In this document: positions 36,901 through 45,333 of the stretch, piece after piece
Numbering within the stretch: position 1 is the stretch's first letter
Layout: every line of letters begins with the position of its first letter
From: Prolixibacteraceae bacterium
GTDB lineage: Bacteria; Bacteroidota; Bacteroidia; Bacteroidales; Prolixibacteraceae
NCBI GenBank assembly: GCA_030602265.1
Contig: JAUWAB010000016.1
Location: 1 to 63,393 of the forward strand
Length of the DNA: 63,393 nt
Direction of reading: 5' to 3'
The notes under the pieces: generated by a model
Seen by the model: the letters and a program-made list of their open reading frames with translations, nothing else
The model's database searches: none
Told to the model about the DNA's origin: nothing
Translations under genes and position numbers: made by a program

Positions 36901-37935
36901 ATGGATTTACTAAAATATCTTCGAAGTAATATTCTGAACCTGAAACCCTATTCCTCTGCCCGCGATGAATATTCCGGCGAGGCCATGGTGTTCCTCGATG
37001 CCAACGAAAACCCTTTCAACCAGCCCTATAACCGCTATCCCGACCCGCTCCAGAGAGCCTTGAAAGCCCGGATAGCGGAGCTGAAGCACCTGTCTGCGGA
37101 TTCGATTTTCTTAGGAAACGGTAGTGATGAGCCGATCGATCTGCTGATCAGGGCGTTCTGTGAACCGGGAGTCCACCATATCATACAGATAGAGCCGACC
37201 TACGGGATGTACCAGGTGGCTGCCGGGGTGAATAACGTGGCCGTATTGAAGGTGCCGCTGTCCGCAGAATACGGACTGGATGCCGACGCAGTTCTCGGGG
37301 CAGTAACGCCGGATACACGCATGATTTTCCTCTGTTCGCCCAACAATCCCACTGGAAATGCTCTGGATGAAGGTGAAATGATCCGGGTGATACAAGGTTT
37401 CGACGGGCCGGTGGTGGTCGATGAGGCCTATATCGATTTTGCCCCCGGAAAATCCCTGCTCTCCCGGCTACCGGAGTTCAGTAACCTGATTATCCTGCAG
37501 ACCTTTTCCAAAGCATGGGGCATGGCGGGCATCAGGCTGGGTATGGCATTCGCCGCTCCGGAAATCATTGCGGTACTCAATAAAATCAAATATCCGTACA
37601 ACCTGAATATCCTGACCCAGTCGAAGGCGCTCGAATTATTACAGGACAGTGCTTCGGTGGAAAACTGGGTGGAAACGATCCTTGAAGAACGTACCCGGCT
37701 GGCTGAGGCCCTGTCCGGAATCAGCTACGTGGAGAAAGTATGTCCGTCGGATGCCAACTTCCTGCTGGTCAGGATGAAGGAAGCGCGAAAGGTGTATGAA
37801 TACCTGGTCGGCAAGGGCATCATCGTACGCGACCGTTCGAAAGTCATGCTGTGCGAAAACAGCCTCCGGATAACGGTAGGCAAAGGGAGTGAAAATGAGA
37901 CCTTGATGGAAGCATTGGAGGAATATGCTTTGTGA
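36901..37935 (+). CDS. hisC: Histidinol-phosphate aminotransferase
   Basis: This 344-residue class II/I-fold PLP aminotransferase shows LDANENPFN, FLGNGSDEPIDLLIRAFC, FLCSPNNPTGN, VVDEAYIDFA and the PLP-lysine segment QTFSKAWGMAGIRLG, all standard for HisC. It converts imidazole-acetol phosphate to histidinol phosphate. The 82-bp gap after hisD contains no hairpin that stands out. It is followed by a 307-bp repeat-rich gap before hisB. Confidence 0.96.
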   Translation: MDLLKYLRSNILNLKPYSSARDEYSGEAMVFLDANENPFNQPYNRYPDPLQRALKARIAELKHLSADSIFLGNGSDEPIDLLIRAFCEPGVHHIIQIEPTYGMYQVAAGVNNVAVLKVPLSAEYGLDADAVLGAVTPDTRMIFLCSPNNPTGNALDEGEMIRVIQGFDGPVVVDEAYIDFAPGKSLLSRLPEFSNLIILQTFSKAWGMAGIRLGMAFAAPEIIAVLNKIKYPYNLNILTQSKALELLQDSASVENWVETILEERTRLAEALSGISYVEKVCPSDANFLLVRMKEARKVYEYLVGKGIIVRDRSKVMLCENSLRITVGKGSENETLMEALEEYAL

Positions 37936-38242
37936 AAGACTAAAAGACAATAGACATCAGACACAAGACTAAAAGACATAAGACACAAGACAAAAAAAAA
38001 GCAGGAAGGTCTTCAGCTATAATTTTAAAGCTGGCAGTACCTGCTGAAAAAGGATAAGTTCTTATAAATAAGGTAAATCACATTCCCACTGGAAGGCATT
38101 ACATTGGCCATTTTATATAACTTGTCAGATGCCAGATATCTAATAGATAACGGCTAACATCTGATGTCTAATGTCTAACGTCTGATGTCTGATGTCTAAT
38201 GTCTGATGTCTGATGTCTTAATTCTTGATACTTTTTATAACC
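37936..38242. repeat. Inverted arrays of AGACA/TGTCT short repeats between hisC and hisB
   Basis: The left part (37936-37990) is built from units such as AAAGACA and CACAAGAC. The right part (38125-38219) is built from TGATGTCT and TAATGTCT units. The two are in inverted orientation; for example AGACATCAGACA (37952-37963) is the exact complement of TGTCTGATGTCT (38186-38197). About 130 bp of ordinary sequence lies between. No reading frame or CRISPR-like spacing is present. The structure could fold the hisC-hisB transcript. Confidence 0.75.
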
Positions 38243-39364
38243 ATGAAGAAAGCACTATTTATCGACCGCGACGGCACCCTGATTGCGGAGCCTGCCGACG
38301 AGCAGATCGACTCCCTGGAGAAGCTGGAGTTTATTCCGAAGGTTTTCCGGAATATGTACTTTATTAAGAAGAATCTTAACTACGAGCTGGTTATCGTGTC
38401 TAATCAGGATGGACTCGGTACTTCATCCTATCCGGAAGAGACTTTCTGGCCGGCCCATAACAAAATGCTGAAGGCGTTTGAAAACGAAGGAGTCGTGTTT
38501 GACGACATCCTGATTGACCGAAGTTTTCCGCAGGAAAATGCCCCGACCCGCAAACCGCGCACGGGCCTGATGGGCAAATATCTCGACGGCAGCTATGACC
38601 TTCAGGACAGTTATGTGATCGGTGACCGGCTGACGGATGTGGAGTTAGCGAAAAACCTCGGATGTCGGGCCATCCTGATTAACGACGGATCCCTGAATGA
38701 ACAGTTAGCGGCTTCAGGAATGAAGGAGGTATGTGTGCTGGTTACCACCGACTGGGATGAGATTTATGCCTGTGTGGCTGCACCGGAGCGGACAGCCTCC
38801 ATCAAAAGGACTACCCGCGAAACCGACATCAGCATTTCCCTCAATCTGGATGGTACCGGGCAGACCCGGATATCGACCGGCTTACATTTCTTCGATCATA
38901 TGCTTGACCAGATCGGCCGCCATTCGGGTTGTGACCTGGATATCCTGGTCAAAGGCGACCTTCATGTGGATGAGCACCATACGGTGGAAGATACGGCCAT
39001 TGCCCTGGGTGAGGCGATCGGAAAGGCTTTGGGCGACAAGAAGGGCATCAGCCGGTACGGCTTTTACCTGCCCATGGATGAATGCCTGGCCTCGGTGGCC
39101 CTCGATTTCGGAGGCAGGCCCTGGCTGGTCTGGGATGCCTCTTTCAAAAGGGAAAGGGTGGGGGATGTACCCACCGAGCTGTTCTTCCATTTTTTCAAGT
39201 CCTTTTCAGATGCCTCACGCTGTAATCTGAATATCAAGGTGGAAGGCGATAACGAGCACCATAAGATCGAAGCCATTTTCAAGGCATTTGCCAAATCGAT
39301 AAAAATGGCGGTCAAAAGGGACGTGTTCAACTTTGAGTTGCCGTCGACCAAGGGCACACTCTGA
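38243..39364 (+). CDS. hisB: Bifunctional histidinol-phosphatase / imidazoleglycerol-phosphate dehydratase
   Basis: The start is the ATG at 38243 ([14 protein letters not shown]). The N-terminal HAD phosphatase has the DxDGT motif and spans about residues 1-165. The C-terminal dehydratase begins near residue 180 ([15 protein letters not shown]) and contains the metal-binding histidine motifs [29 protein letters not shown] and [14 protein letters not shown]. This is the fused enterobacterial-type HisB, also usual in Bacteroidota. It supplies steps six and eight of histidine synthesis. Confidence 0.96.
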   Translation: MKKALFIDRDGTLIAEPADEQIDSLEKLEFIPKVFRNMYFIKKNLNYELVIVSNQDGLGTSSYPEETFWPAHNKMLKAFENEGVVFDDILIDRSFPQENAPTRKPRTGLMGKYLDGSYDLQDSYVIGDRLTDVELAKNLGCRAILINDGSLNEQLAASGMKEVCVLVTTDWDEIYACVAAPERTASIKRTTRETDISISLNLDGTGQTRISTGLHFFDHMLDQIGRHSGCDLDILVKGDLHVDEHHTVEDTAIALGEAIGKALGDKKGISRYGFYLPMDECLASVALDFGGRPWLVWDASFKRERVGDVPTELFFHFFKSFSDASRCNLNIKVEGDNEHHKIEAIFKAFAKSIKMAVKRDVFNFELPSTKGTL

Positions 39365-39712
39365 TAAGCAGCATCCCGGTTAAGTACGGGCCTGTAATAT
39401 ACATTCAGGTGAAAGCCTCTGCACTTAGGAGTTCTGATTTTAAAGGAGGTGGGTAGAACAGGTGTATCAACTATTGGTTTGACCCCTGGCCGGGGTCACC
39501 AGTTCGCTCCGGGCCGTTTTTGCTACCCACATGCAATCCCTCCGGGATTGAACGCGTAACGGTAACGTCCTGACCCCGCTGCTTCACTATTGAATCGCGG
39601 GGCAACAAGGGTTCTGATCATGGCCATCGGGCTATAAACATTCAATCCCTCCGGGATTGAACCCATAATAGTAACGTGCTTAAAATAAACAATTAAGATA
39701 TAATACATTCAA
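39365..39712. repeat. Intergenic dispersed hairpin repeats between hisB and purU
   Basis: Two copies of AATCCCTCCGGGATTGAAC, each followed by a related tail ending GTAACGT, start at 39535 and 39644. The hairpin GACCCC-TGGCC-GGGGTC lies at 39481-39497. A CTACCCACATG box precedes the first copy, as CTACCCATATG does at 12385-12395. The same 15-bp hairpin occurs on the other strand at 12294-12308. No gene is visible. Confidence 0.75.
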
Positions 39713-40597
39713 ATGAAGAGCATACAGCCATTCAAAGAGAAAAAAGACACAGCCATTCTGCTGATCCATTGTCCCGACCGCCAGGGAATTCTGGCTACGG
39801 TGACGGAGTTCCTGAACCGGAACCACGGTAACATCATTTACCTCGATCAGCATGTCGATCACCAGGAGACGGTCTTTTACATGCGGGTGGAGTGGGAGCT
39901 GGACGGCTTTCTTATTCCGCGGGAAAAGATCGGTGAGTATTTTGATACCCTGATCGCCCTGCCGATGCAGATGACCTGGAAACTTTACTTCTCGGAGGAG
40001 ATTCCCCGGATGGCCCTGTTCGTATCCCAGATGCCGCACTGTCTCTTCGATATCTTATCGCGCTATACGGCCGGCGAATGGGACGTGGAGATTCCCCTGA
40101 TCATCAGCAATCACAAATTGCTCGAACCCGTGGCCAAACGGTTTGAGATTCCTTTCCACTATTTTCCGGTTAACCGCGAGAATAAGGCTGAGCAGGAAGC
40201 CAGGGAGCTCGAACTGCTTAAGGAGCACCGGATCAATTTCATCGTATTGGCCCGGTACATGCAGATCCTCAGCCAGGATTTCGTGGCCCATTACCCGAAC
40301 CGGATCATCAATATCCACCACTCCTTCCTGCCGGCGTTTGCCGGGGCGAAGCCCTACCATGCTGCCCATGAGCGGGGGGTGAAGATCATCGGGGCTACCA
40401 GTCACTACGTTACCTCCGACCTGGATGCCGGCCCGATCATCGAACAGGATGTCACCCGCTGCAGCCATGTGGATACCGTAGAAAATCTGATCCGCAAGGG
40501 GCGTGATCTCGAAAAAATTGTACTTTCGCAAGCGGTTTACAAGCATTTGCAAAGAAAGATTCTGGTCTTCAGAAACCGGACAGTTGTTTTTAACTAA
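39713..40597 (+). CDS. purU: Formyltetrahydrofolate deformylase
   Basis: The 294-residue protein has an N-terminal ACT-type domain (about residues 12-90, LLIHCPDRQGILATVTEFLN) and a C-terminal formyltransferase fold (about 95-285). HHSFLPAFAGAKPYHAAHERGVKIIGATSHYVTSDLDAGPII is the PurU signature with catalytic His and Asp. It hydrolyses 10-formyl-THF to THF and formate. Its place within a his cluster is unusual; a link through one-carbon and AICAR/purine balance is inference only. Confidence 0.95.
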   Translation: MKSIQPFKEKKDTAILLIHCPDRQGILATVTEFLNRNHGNIIYLDQHVDHQETVFYMRVEWELDGFLIPREKIGEYFDTLIALPMQMTWKLYFSEEIPRMALFVSQMPHCLFDILSRYTAGEWDVEIPLIISNHKLLEPVAKRFEIPFHYFPVNRENKAEQEARELELLKEHRINFIVLARYMQILSQDFVAHYPNRIINIHHSFLPAFAGAKPYHAAHERGVKIIGATSHYVTSDLDAGPIIEQDVTRCSHVDTVENLIRKGRDLEKIVLSQAVYKHLQRKILVFRNRTVVFN

Positions 40598-40607
40598 TAT
40601 TCAGGAT

Positions 40608-41159
40608 ATGAAAAAGTTCATGATCATTTTAACCTCTATGATAGTGTTTCCAATATTATTCACACAGGCCCAGGGAGTTGCCCGTCAGGAAGTTCCGTCG
40701 GATTATGGCTATATCGTCAAGATCGGACAGCAGGTTCCCGACTTTGAAATGAAGCTGACCGACGGCAAGACGGTCAGGATGCGTGACCTGAAAGGAAAGG
40801 TGGTGATGCTCCAGTTCACGGCCAGTTGGTGCGGTGTGTGCCGCAAGGAGATGCCACACATTGAAAAGGATATCTGGCTGAAACACAAGAATAATCCAAA
40901 ATTTGCCCTCTATGGGATCGACCTGGACGAACCGCTCGATAAGGTCATTAAATTTGGTAAAGATGTTAAGATTACCTACCCGCTGGCATTGGATCCGGCC
41001 GGGGCAATCTTCTATACCTTTGCTGAAAAGGGCGCCGGGGTTACCCGGAATGTGATCATCGACAAGGATGGCAAGATTGTGTATATGACCAGGCTCTTCA
41101 AAGAAGAGGAATTCAATGAAATGGTCAGGGTAATTGATGCCTTGCTGGCCGCATCCTAA
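40608..41159 (+). CDS. TlpA-like secreted thioredoxin-fold protein
   Basis: The start is the ATG at 40608 (MKKFMIILTSMIVFPILFTQAQG), giving 183 residues with a signal peptide. The AhpC/TSA-thioredoxin fold has an intact active site, FTASWCGVCRKEMP, preceded by VPDFEMKLTDGKTVRMRDLKGK. It should act as a periplasmic thiol-disulfide reductant or resistance protein. It starts 10 bp after purU and ends 18 bp before hisH, so it appears co-transcribed with biosynthetic genes to which it has no obvious link. Confidence 0.9.
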   Translation: MKKFMIILTSMIVFPILFTQAQGVARQEVPSDYGYIVKIGQQVPDFEMKLTDGKTVRMRDLKGKVVMLQFTASWCGVCRKEMPHIEKDIWLKHKNNPKFALYGIDLDEPLDKVIKFGKDVKITYPLALDPAGAIFYTFAEKGAGVTRNVIIDKDGKIVYMTRLFKEEEFNEMVRVIDALLAAS

Positions 41160-41177
41160 ATCCGGGGGAACCAATAA

Positions 41178-41777
41178 GTGGACATAGTCATCATAAAATA
41201 CAACGCCGGAAATATCGAATCGGTGCGAAATGCCCTCGAAAGACTGGGTGTTAAGGCAGAAGTCACCGGTGACCACAACCGGATACGAAATGCTGAAAAG
41301 GTAATTTTTCCGGGTGTTGGAGAAGCCAGTACAACAATGGCTTACCTGAGAAGGGAAGGCCTTGATCAACTGATTCCTTCGCTTACTCAGCCTGTGCTGG
41401 GAATCTGCCTTGGCCTTCAGCTGATGTGCAGCCATTCGGAAGAGGGTGATACCACCTGTCTTGGAATTTTCGACGAGCCTGTCAGAAGGTTCGTTCCTGA
41501 GCCCGGACAGGAATTCATTACCAAGGTTCCGCATATGGGTTGGAATGCCATATCTGAACTTAAAAGTGGCCTTTTCAATACCGGAATGGAACAGCAATAC
41601 GTTTACTTTGTGCATTCTTATTATGCCAGTATCGGGGCCGATACTGCCGCGGTGTGCAACTATATCGTTCCGTTCAGTGCGGCCCTGCAAAGGGATAATT
41701 TTTATGCCACCCAGTTTCACCCTGAAAAGAGTGGGTCGGTGGGCTCAGAAATTTTGAAAAACTTCGTTCAACGCTGA
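41178..41777 (+). CDS. hisH: Imidazole glycerol phosphate synthase, glutaminase subunit
   Basis: The start is GTG at 41178 (VDIVIIKYNAGNIESV); no ATG fits. The 199-residue class I glutamine amidotransferase has the nucleophile Cys in GICLGLQLMCSHSEEG and the His-Glu pair in TQFHPEKSG. HisH delivers ammonia to HisF. hisF and hisA, normally next in Bacteroidota operons, do not follow here; argB does, after 13 bp. Confidence 0.95.
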   Translation: MDIVIIKYNAGNIESVRNALERLGVKAEVTGDHNRIRNAEKVIFPGVGEASTTMAYLRREGLDQLIPSLTQPVLGICLGLQLMCSHSEEGDTTCLGIFDEPVRRFVPEPGQEFITKVPHMGWNAISELKSGLFNTGMEQQYVYFVHSYYASIGADTAAVCNYIVPFSAALQRDNFYATQFHPEKSGSVGSEILKNFVQR

Positions 41778-41790
41778 TATTTTCCTGAAT

Positions 41791-42564
41791 ATGGACAGAT
41801 TGACTATTGTGAAGGTTGGTGGTAAGGTGGTTGAGGAACCTGAATTGTTAAACGCCCTGCTGGATGATTTTGCCCGGATAACCGGCTATAAGATGCTTGT
41901 CCATGGTGGCGGAAAGGCTGCGACCGCGTTAGCCGACCGCCTTGGCCTGGAAACGCACATGGTCGACGGCCGCAGGATTACCGATGCTGCCATGTTGGAG
42001 GTGGTCACCATGGTGTATGGCGGACTGGTCAACAAGAAAGTGGTGGCCGGACTGCAGTCCAGGAACATCAATGCCCTGGGCTTCACCGGTGCTGATCTTG
42101 ACCTGATCCGTGCCCGCCGCCGGCCGGTGGTCGATATCGACTATGGTTTTGTCGGGGATGTAGAAAATATCAACACCCGTGAACTCCGGTTATTGTTCAG
42201 GGAGAATGTGGTACCTGTTATCGCTCCGCTGACCCACGATGGTTACGGACAGATACTCAACACGAATGCCGATACCATTGCCTCTCAACTGGCCATTGAC
42301 CTGGCCCATCATTTCAAGGTATTTCTGTTTTATTGTTTTGAAAAGCGGGGGGTTTTGTCTGATCCCATGGACGATGACAGCGTAATGCCCGAACTCACGG
42401 AATCGGCATTTATCGAAAACCAGGAGCTGGGCATTATCAGTACCGGCATGATTCCCAAACTGCAAAACGGGTTCAGGGCCCTGTACAACGGGGTGGGAGA
42501 AGTATTGATCACCAATCCCGCCAATTTTGCACGTGGCCGCGGAACCCGCCTGCTGAGAGAGTAG
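41791..42564 (+). CDS. argB: Acetylglutamate (or N-acylglutamate) kinase
   Basis: The 257-residue amino-acid kinase shows IVKVGGKVVEE, MLVHGGGKAATALADRLG, the MVDGRRITDAAMLEVVTMVYGG block and NTNADTIASQLA, all typical of ArgB. It phosphorylates N-acetylglutamate in arginine synthesis. Some Bacteroidota use N-succinylated intermediates, so the acyl group is uncertain. It ends 4 bp before the convergent TonB receptor gene. Presence at the end of a his cluster suggests joint transcription. Confidence 0.93.
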   Translation: MDRLTIVKVGGKVVEEPELLNALLDDFARITGYKMLVHGGGKAATALADRLGLETHMVDGRRITDAAMLEVVTMVYGGLVNKKVVAGLQSRNINALGFTGADLDLIRARRRPVVDIDYGFVGDVENINTRELRLLFRENVVPVIAPLTHDGYGQILNTNADTIASQLAIDLAHHFKVFLFYCFEKRGVLSDPMDDDSVMPELTESAFIENQELGIISTGMIPKLQNGFRALYNGVGEVLITNPANFARGRGTRLLRE

Positions 42565-42568
42565 AATT

Positions 42569-45013
42569 CTAAAATTTCAGATCAATCCCGAACATAAAAT
42601 GGCGGCCGGCCTGCGGGAAATACCCGTCCATCTTGTGCCGCTGCCCTTCATAGATGTAGGAGTACACCCAGGCATTGCTTTCATATTCGGTATTCAGGAT
42701 ATTGTTGACCATCAACCGGAAGGTGATCTCTTCGAACAACCTCCCTTTCAGGGTATAGTCGGCGGTAATATTATTCACCAGCCACGAGTCGAGCATCCGG
42801 TCGCTGTTGGAGGTGTTGTCGATATACTGTTTGCCCACATAGCTGGTAATCAGGCTAATCCCTGAGTGTGGCCTTGGTGCCCATCTGAGCTGGCTGTTGG
42901 CAATGGTTCCCGGGGAAAAGGAGAGATTCGTGGTTCCCAGGTTAGTCGCCTGCAGGTCGCCGGTATCCCAGTTCTCCACATATTCAGTGAATTCCCTGAT
43001 TTTGTTTCTGCTGAAGGTGGCGTTGGCATCCCACTGCAGGGTGGGCAGTATCCTGACCCCCCAGTTCAGTTCTATTCCCGACCGGAAACTCTTATCCACG
43101 TTCACCATGATGGGAGACCCTACGTCGTTGATCTGGCCGGTGAGGACCAGCTGGTCGCTGTAAACCATGTAATAGAGGTTGATGCCGACGGTAAAGTTGG
43201 TGTTTCTGATCTGGTAGCCGGCTTCGAGGTCGTTCAGGGTTTCATGCTTTGGCTGCGGGCCATCGTCTTCGGCATCGGTGAAGTTGTCGCGGTTGGGCTC
43301 GCGGCTGGCGCGGGCAAACGACAGGTAGGCATGCTGGTTGGCTGCAGGCTGCACGAAGATTCCTGCCTTGGGGTTGAAGAAGCCGAAGCGGTGTTCCTGG
43401 GTAATGTCCCTGAGGTCGTCATCCAGTCCGTCGATGGTATAATTGATATGCCTGAACTGGCCGTCGGCAAACAGGCTGACCATTTCCGTCAGCTGGTAAT
43501 TCAGCCTCAGATAACTGTTCAGGTCGGTTTTCAGCCCCTCGTTGTAGTACCATTCGTGGTCTTTCGGGTAACCGCCCATGTTGGCGGCCCAGAGGATCCT
43601 GCCGTAATGGAGCCCGTCGTACTGATGTATTCCGCCGCCCCAAACCAGTTCCGTTTTTCCTTTCTTGTAGTTCAGCGAGAAAATTCCGCCGTAGAAATCG
43701 TTATCGAGGTATTTGCGCCTCACCAGGTCGGTGCGTTTGATCTCCTGGCCGTTGACGACCGGGTTGTTCATTCCGTAATTGGTGTATTTCTGATTGGCCT
43801 TGAACTGTTCGTAATAGCCGAAACCGATGGTATAGTGCAGGGCTGCGTTCAGGTTCAGGTACGGACTGGCCTTATGCGAGAAATGAAGCTGGAAGTGGTC
43901 CTGCTGATAATTGTCCACCTGATTGTCGTAGGTGTACAGGTTGTAGGTGCGCGGGTTGGATGCGATCATTTCCGCGGTTTCCTTTGAAGAGTAGAGCCAG
44001 TGTTCTTCGTAGCGTTTCATTCCGGCAAGGTCGTTGTTCAGCCTTACCGACGGCACGCCGTTCCAGGCCTGGTAGGTATTTTCCAGTCCGCCCGAAATCA
44101 TGGCCTTCAAAACGGTATTGGCTGTGTAATAGCCTGCCGAGAGGTAGTAGGACTTCAGGTCGGAGGAAGCCCGGTCGATAAATCCGTCGGAGGAGATTTT
44201 CGAAAGGCGGGCGTCGACGGCGAACTTTCCGTTGAGCAGTCCGGTACCTGCACAGACCGAGTTCCTGAATGTATTGAACGATCCTGCGGCGGTGCTGTAG
44301 CGGGCGTAAGGCTCCGGATTCAGGGAGAGGGTCTGCATGTTGATGGTGGCCCCGAAGGCAGCTGCACCGTTGGCCGAGGTGCCAACGCCCCGCTGGATTT
44401 GGATGTTGCTGGTCGAGCCGGCCAGGTCGGGCTGGTCGACAAACCAGGTGCCGTGCGATTCGGCATCGTTGAGGGGGATGCCGTTCACAGTGACGTTGAT
44501 CCGGTTCAGATCGGTACCCCTTACCCGGAAGTTGGTGTAGCCAATGCCTGTTCCGGCGTCGGAAGTGGCTACAAACGAGGGTGTCAGGGCCAGCAGGTAG
44601 GGAATGTCCTGTCCGAAATTTCGCTCCTGAAGCTGTTCCCTCGAGATGTTGGTAAAGGCCACCGGGGTTTTGTCACCCGCCCTGGAGGCGGCAATCATAA
44701 CCTCCTCGGTGAACACCACGGTCGGATTGAGCTGTACGTTCAATGTCTGAGATTTTTCGGGGTCAAACTCGATTTCGGTGGTTTCAAAGCCGATAAAGGA
44801 GACCATGAGGACATGTTTCCCCGGCTTCAGGTTTCTGAACTCAAAACTTCCGTCGCTGCCGGTGGAAATCCCGTTGTAGGTCTGTTTGATTACTACACTG
44901 GCACCCGGAAGCGGTTGCCGGTTGTGGTCGGTTACCACGCCGCGGAGTCCGGTCTGCGCCAATCCGGACAACACCAGCCACTGCAAAAGCAGCAGCAGTT
45001 TAAACTTTTTCAT
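42569..45013 (-). CDS. TPP-riboswitch-controlled TonB-dependent receptor (thiamine-type)
   Basis: The start is the ATG at 45013 (MKKFKLLLLLQWL); the frame upstream of it is spurious. The 814-residue protein has a signal peptide, a CarboxypepD_reg domain (GLRGVVTDHNRQPLPGASVVIKQ), a plug with DIPYLLALTPSFVATSDAG and RVRGTDLNRINVTVNGIPLND, and a barrel ending HFMFGIDLKF. It is a classical TonB receptor rather than SusC type (no SusD partner). Control by a TPP riboswitch indicates uptake of thiamine or a thiamine precursor, like the OMR1 receptors of Bacteroidota. No pnuT gene is adjacent in the window. Confidence 0.9.
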   Translation of the reverse strand: MKKFKLLLLLQWLVLSGLAQTGLRGVVTDHNRQPLPGASVVIKQTYNGISTGSDGSFEFRNLKPGKHVLMVSFIGFETTEIEFDPEKSQTLNVQLNPTVVFTEEVMIAASRAGDKTPVAFTNISREQLQERNFGQDIPYLLALTPSFVATSDAGTGIGYTNFRVRGTDLNRINVTVNGIPLNDAESHGTWFVDQPDLAGSTSNIQIQRGVGTSANGAAAFGATINMQTLSLNPEPYARYSTAAGSFNTFRNSVCAGTGLLNGKFAVDARLSKISSDGFIDRASSDLKSYYLSAGYYTANTVLKAMISGGLENTYQAWNGVPSVRLNNDLAGMKRYEEHWLYSSKETAEMIASNPRTYNLYTYDNQVDNYQQDHFQLHFSHKASPYLNLNAALHYTIGFGYYEQFKANQKYTNYGMNNPVVNGQEIKRTDLVRRKYLDNDFYGGIFSLNYKKGKTELVWGGGIHQYDGLHYGRILWAANMGGYPKDHEWYYNEGLKTDLNSYLRLNYQLTEMVSLFADGQFRHINYTIDGLDDDLRDITQEHRFGFFNPKAGIFVQPAANQHAYLSFARASREPNRDNFTDAEDDGPQPKHETLNDLEAGYQIRNTNFTVGINLYYMVYSDQLVLTGQINDVGSPIMVNVDKSFRSGIELNWGVRILPTLQWDANATFSRNKIREFTEYVENWDTGDLQATNLGTTNLSFSPGTIANSQLRWAPRPHSGISLITSYVGKQYIDNTSNSDRMLDSWLVNNITADYTLKGRLFEEITFRLMVNNILNTEYESNAWVYSYIYEGQRHKMDGYFPQAGRHFMFGIDLKF

Positions 45014-45065
45014 CTTTTTTTGAAATTTGGTTAAAGAACTAACCAATGAGGCAGGAATAATCCTG

Positions 45066-45178
45066 TTTACCTTCCCTCCGCCGGCATTACCCGGATCAGG
45101 TTAAAAGGGTGTGATCTCAGCCTGTTTTTCATTTTGCCCTGTGGAAAATCCGCAGGCAAAAAAGGCACCCCATTGAGT
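45066..45178 (-). ncRNA. TPP riboswitch (THI element)
   Basis: Read on the minus strand, the segment contains TCAATGGGGTGCC, then CTGAGATCACACCC, ACCTGATCCGGGTAATGCC and GGAGGGAA, the conserved core of the thiamine pyrophosphate aptamer (thi box). Downstream, TTGGTTA-GTTCTT-TAACCAA forms a 7-bp hairpin close to the start codon, so control may be translational. It lies 53 bp before the receptor ATG. Confidence 0.95.
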
Positions 45179-45190
45179 GAAATATCGGGG

Positions 45191-45222
45191 CGAAGTTAGA
45201 AAGATATTTTTATAAAAGCAAA
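45191..45222 (-). promoter_or_regulatory. Promoter of the TPP-regulated receptor
   Basis: On the minus strand TTTG (45222-45219) precedes TAACTTCG (45198-45191) by 20 bp, close to the Bacteroidota consensus TTTG-N19-TAnnTTTG. The start of transcription near 45184 would put the riboswitch at the very 5' end. Confidence 0.6.
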
Positions 45223-45333
45223 AATCACAGATTTAGAGCCTTCAGGTACCCTGAAAAAACATTTGTTATATAAGAGAAAAAAATTCATCAGGAGGTTCTG
45301 CCGAATGCCGGTTATTTTAGGAAGAGCAGGAAC

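Noticed and set aside
37936-38242. Possible CRISPR array in the AGACA/TGTCT repeats
   Set aside because: Units are 7-14 bp, contiguous, degenerate and in two orientations, with no uniform spacers and no cas genes nearby.
40656-41720. 354-codon minus-strand frame across the thioredoxin and hisH genes
   Set aside because: It spans two clear genes on the other strand, contains no motif and has no plausible start context.
42866-45034. Long open frames on the plus strand (373 and 344 codons) opposite the TonB receptor
   Set aside because: They are antisense to a well-conserved receptor with signal peptide, plug and terminal Phe. Their translations show no domains and carry the composition of a shadow frame.
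45236-45262. Terminator-like hairpin TTCAGG-TAC-CCTGAA
   Set aside because: The stem is followed by A, not T, on the plus strand. On the minus strand the T-run precedes the stem, so it fits no upstream gene.
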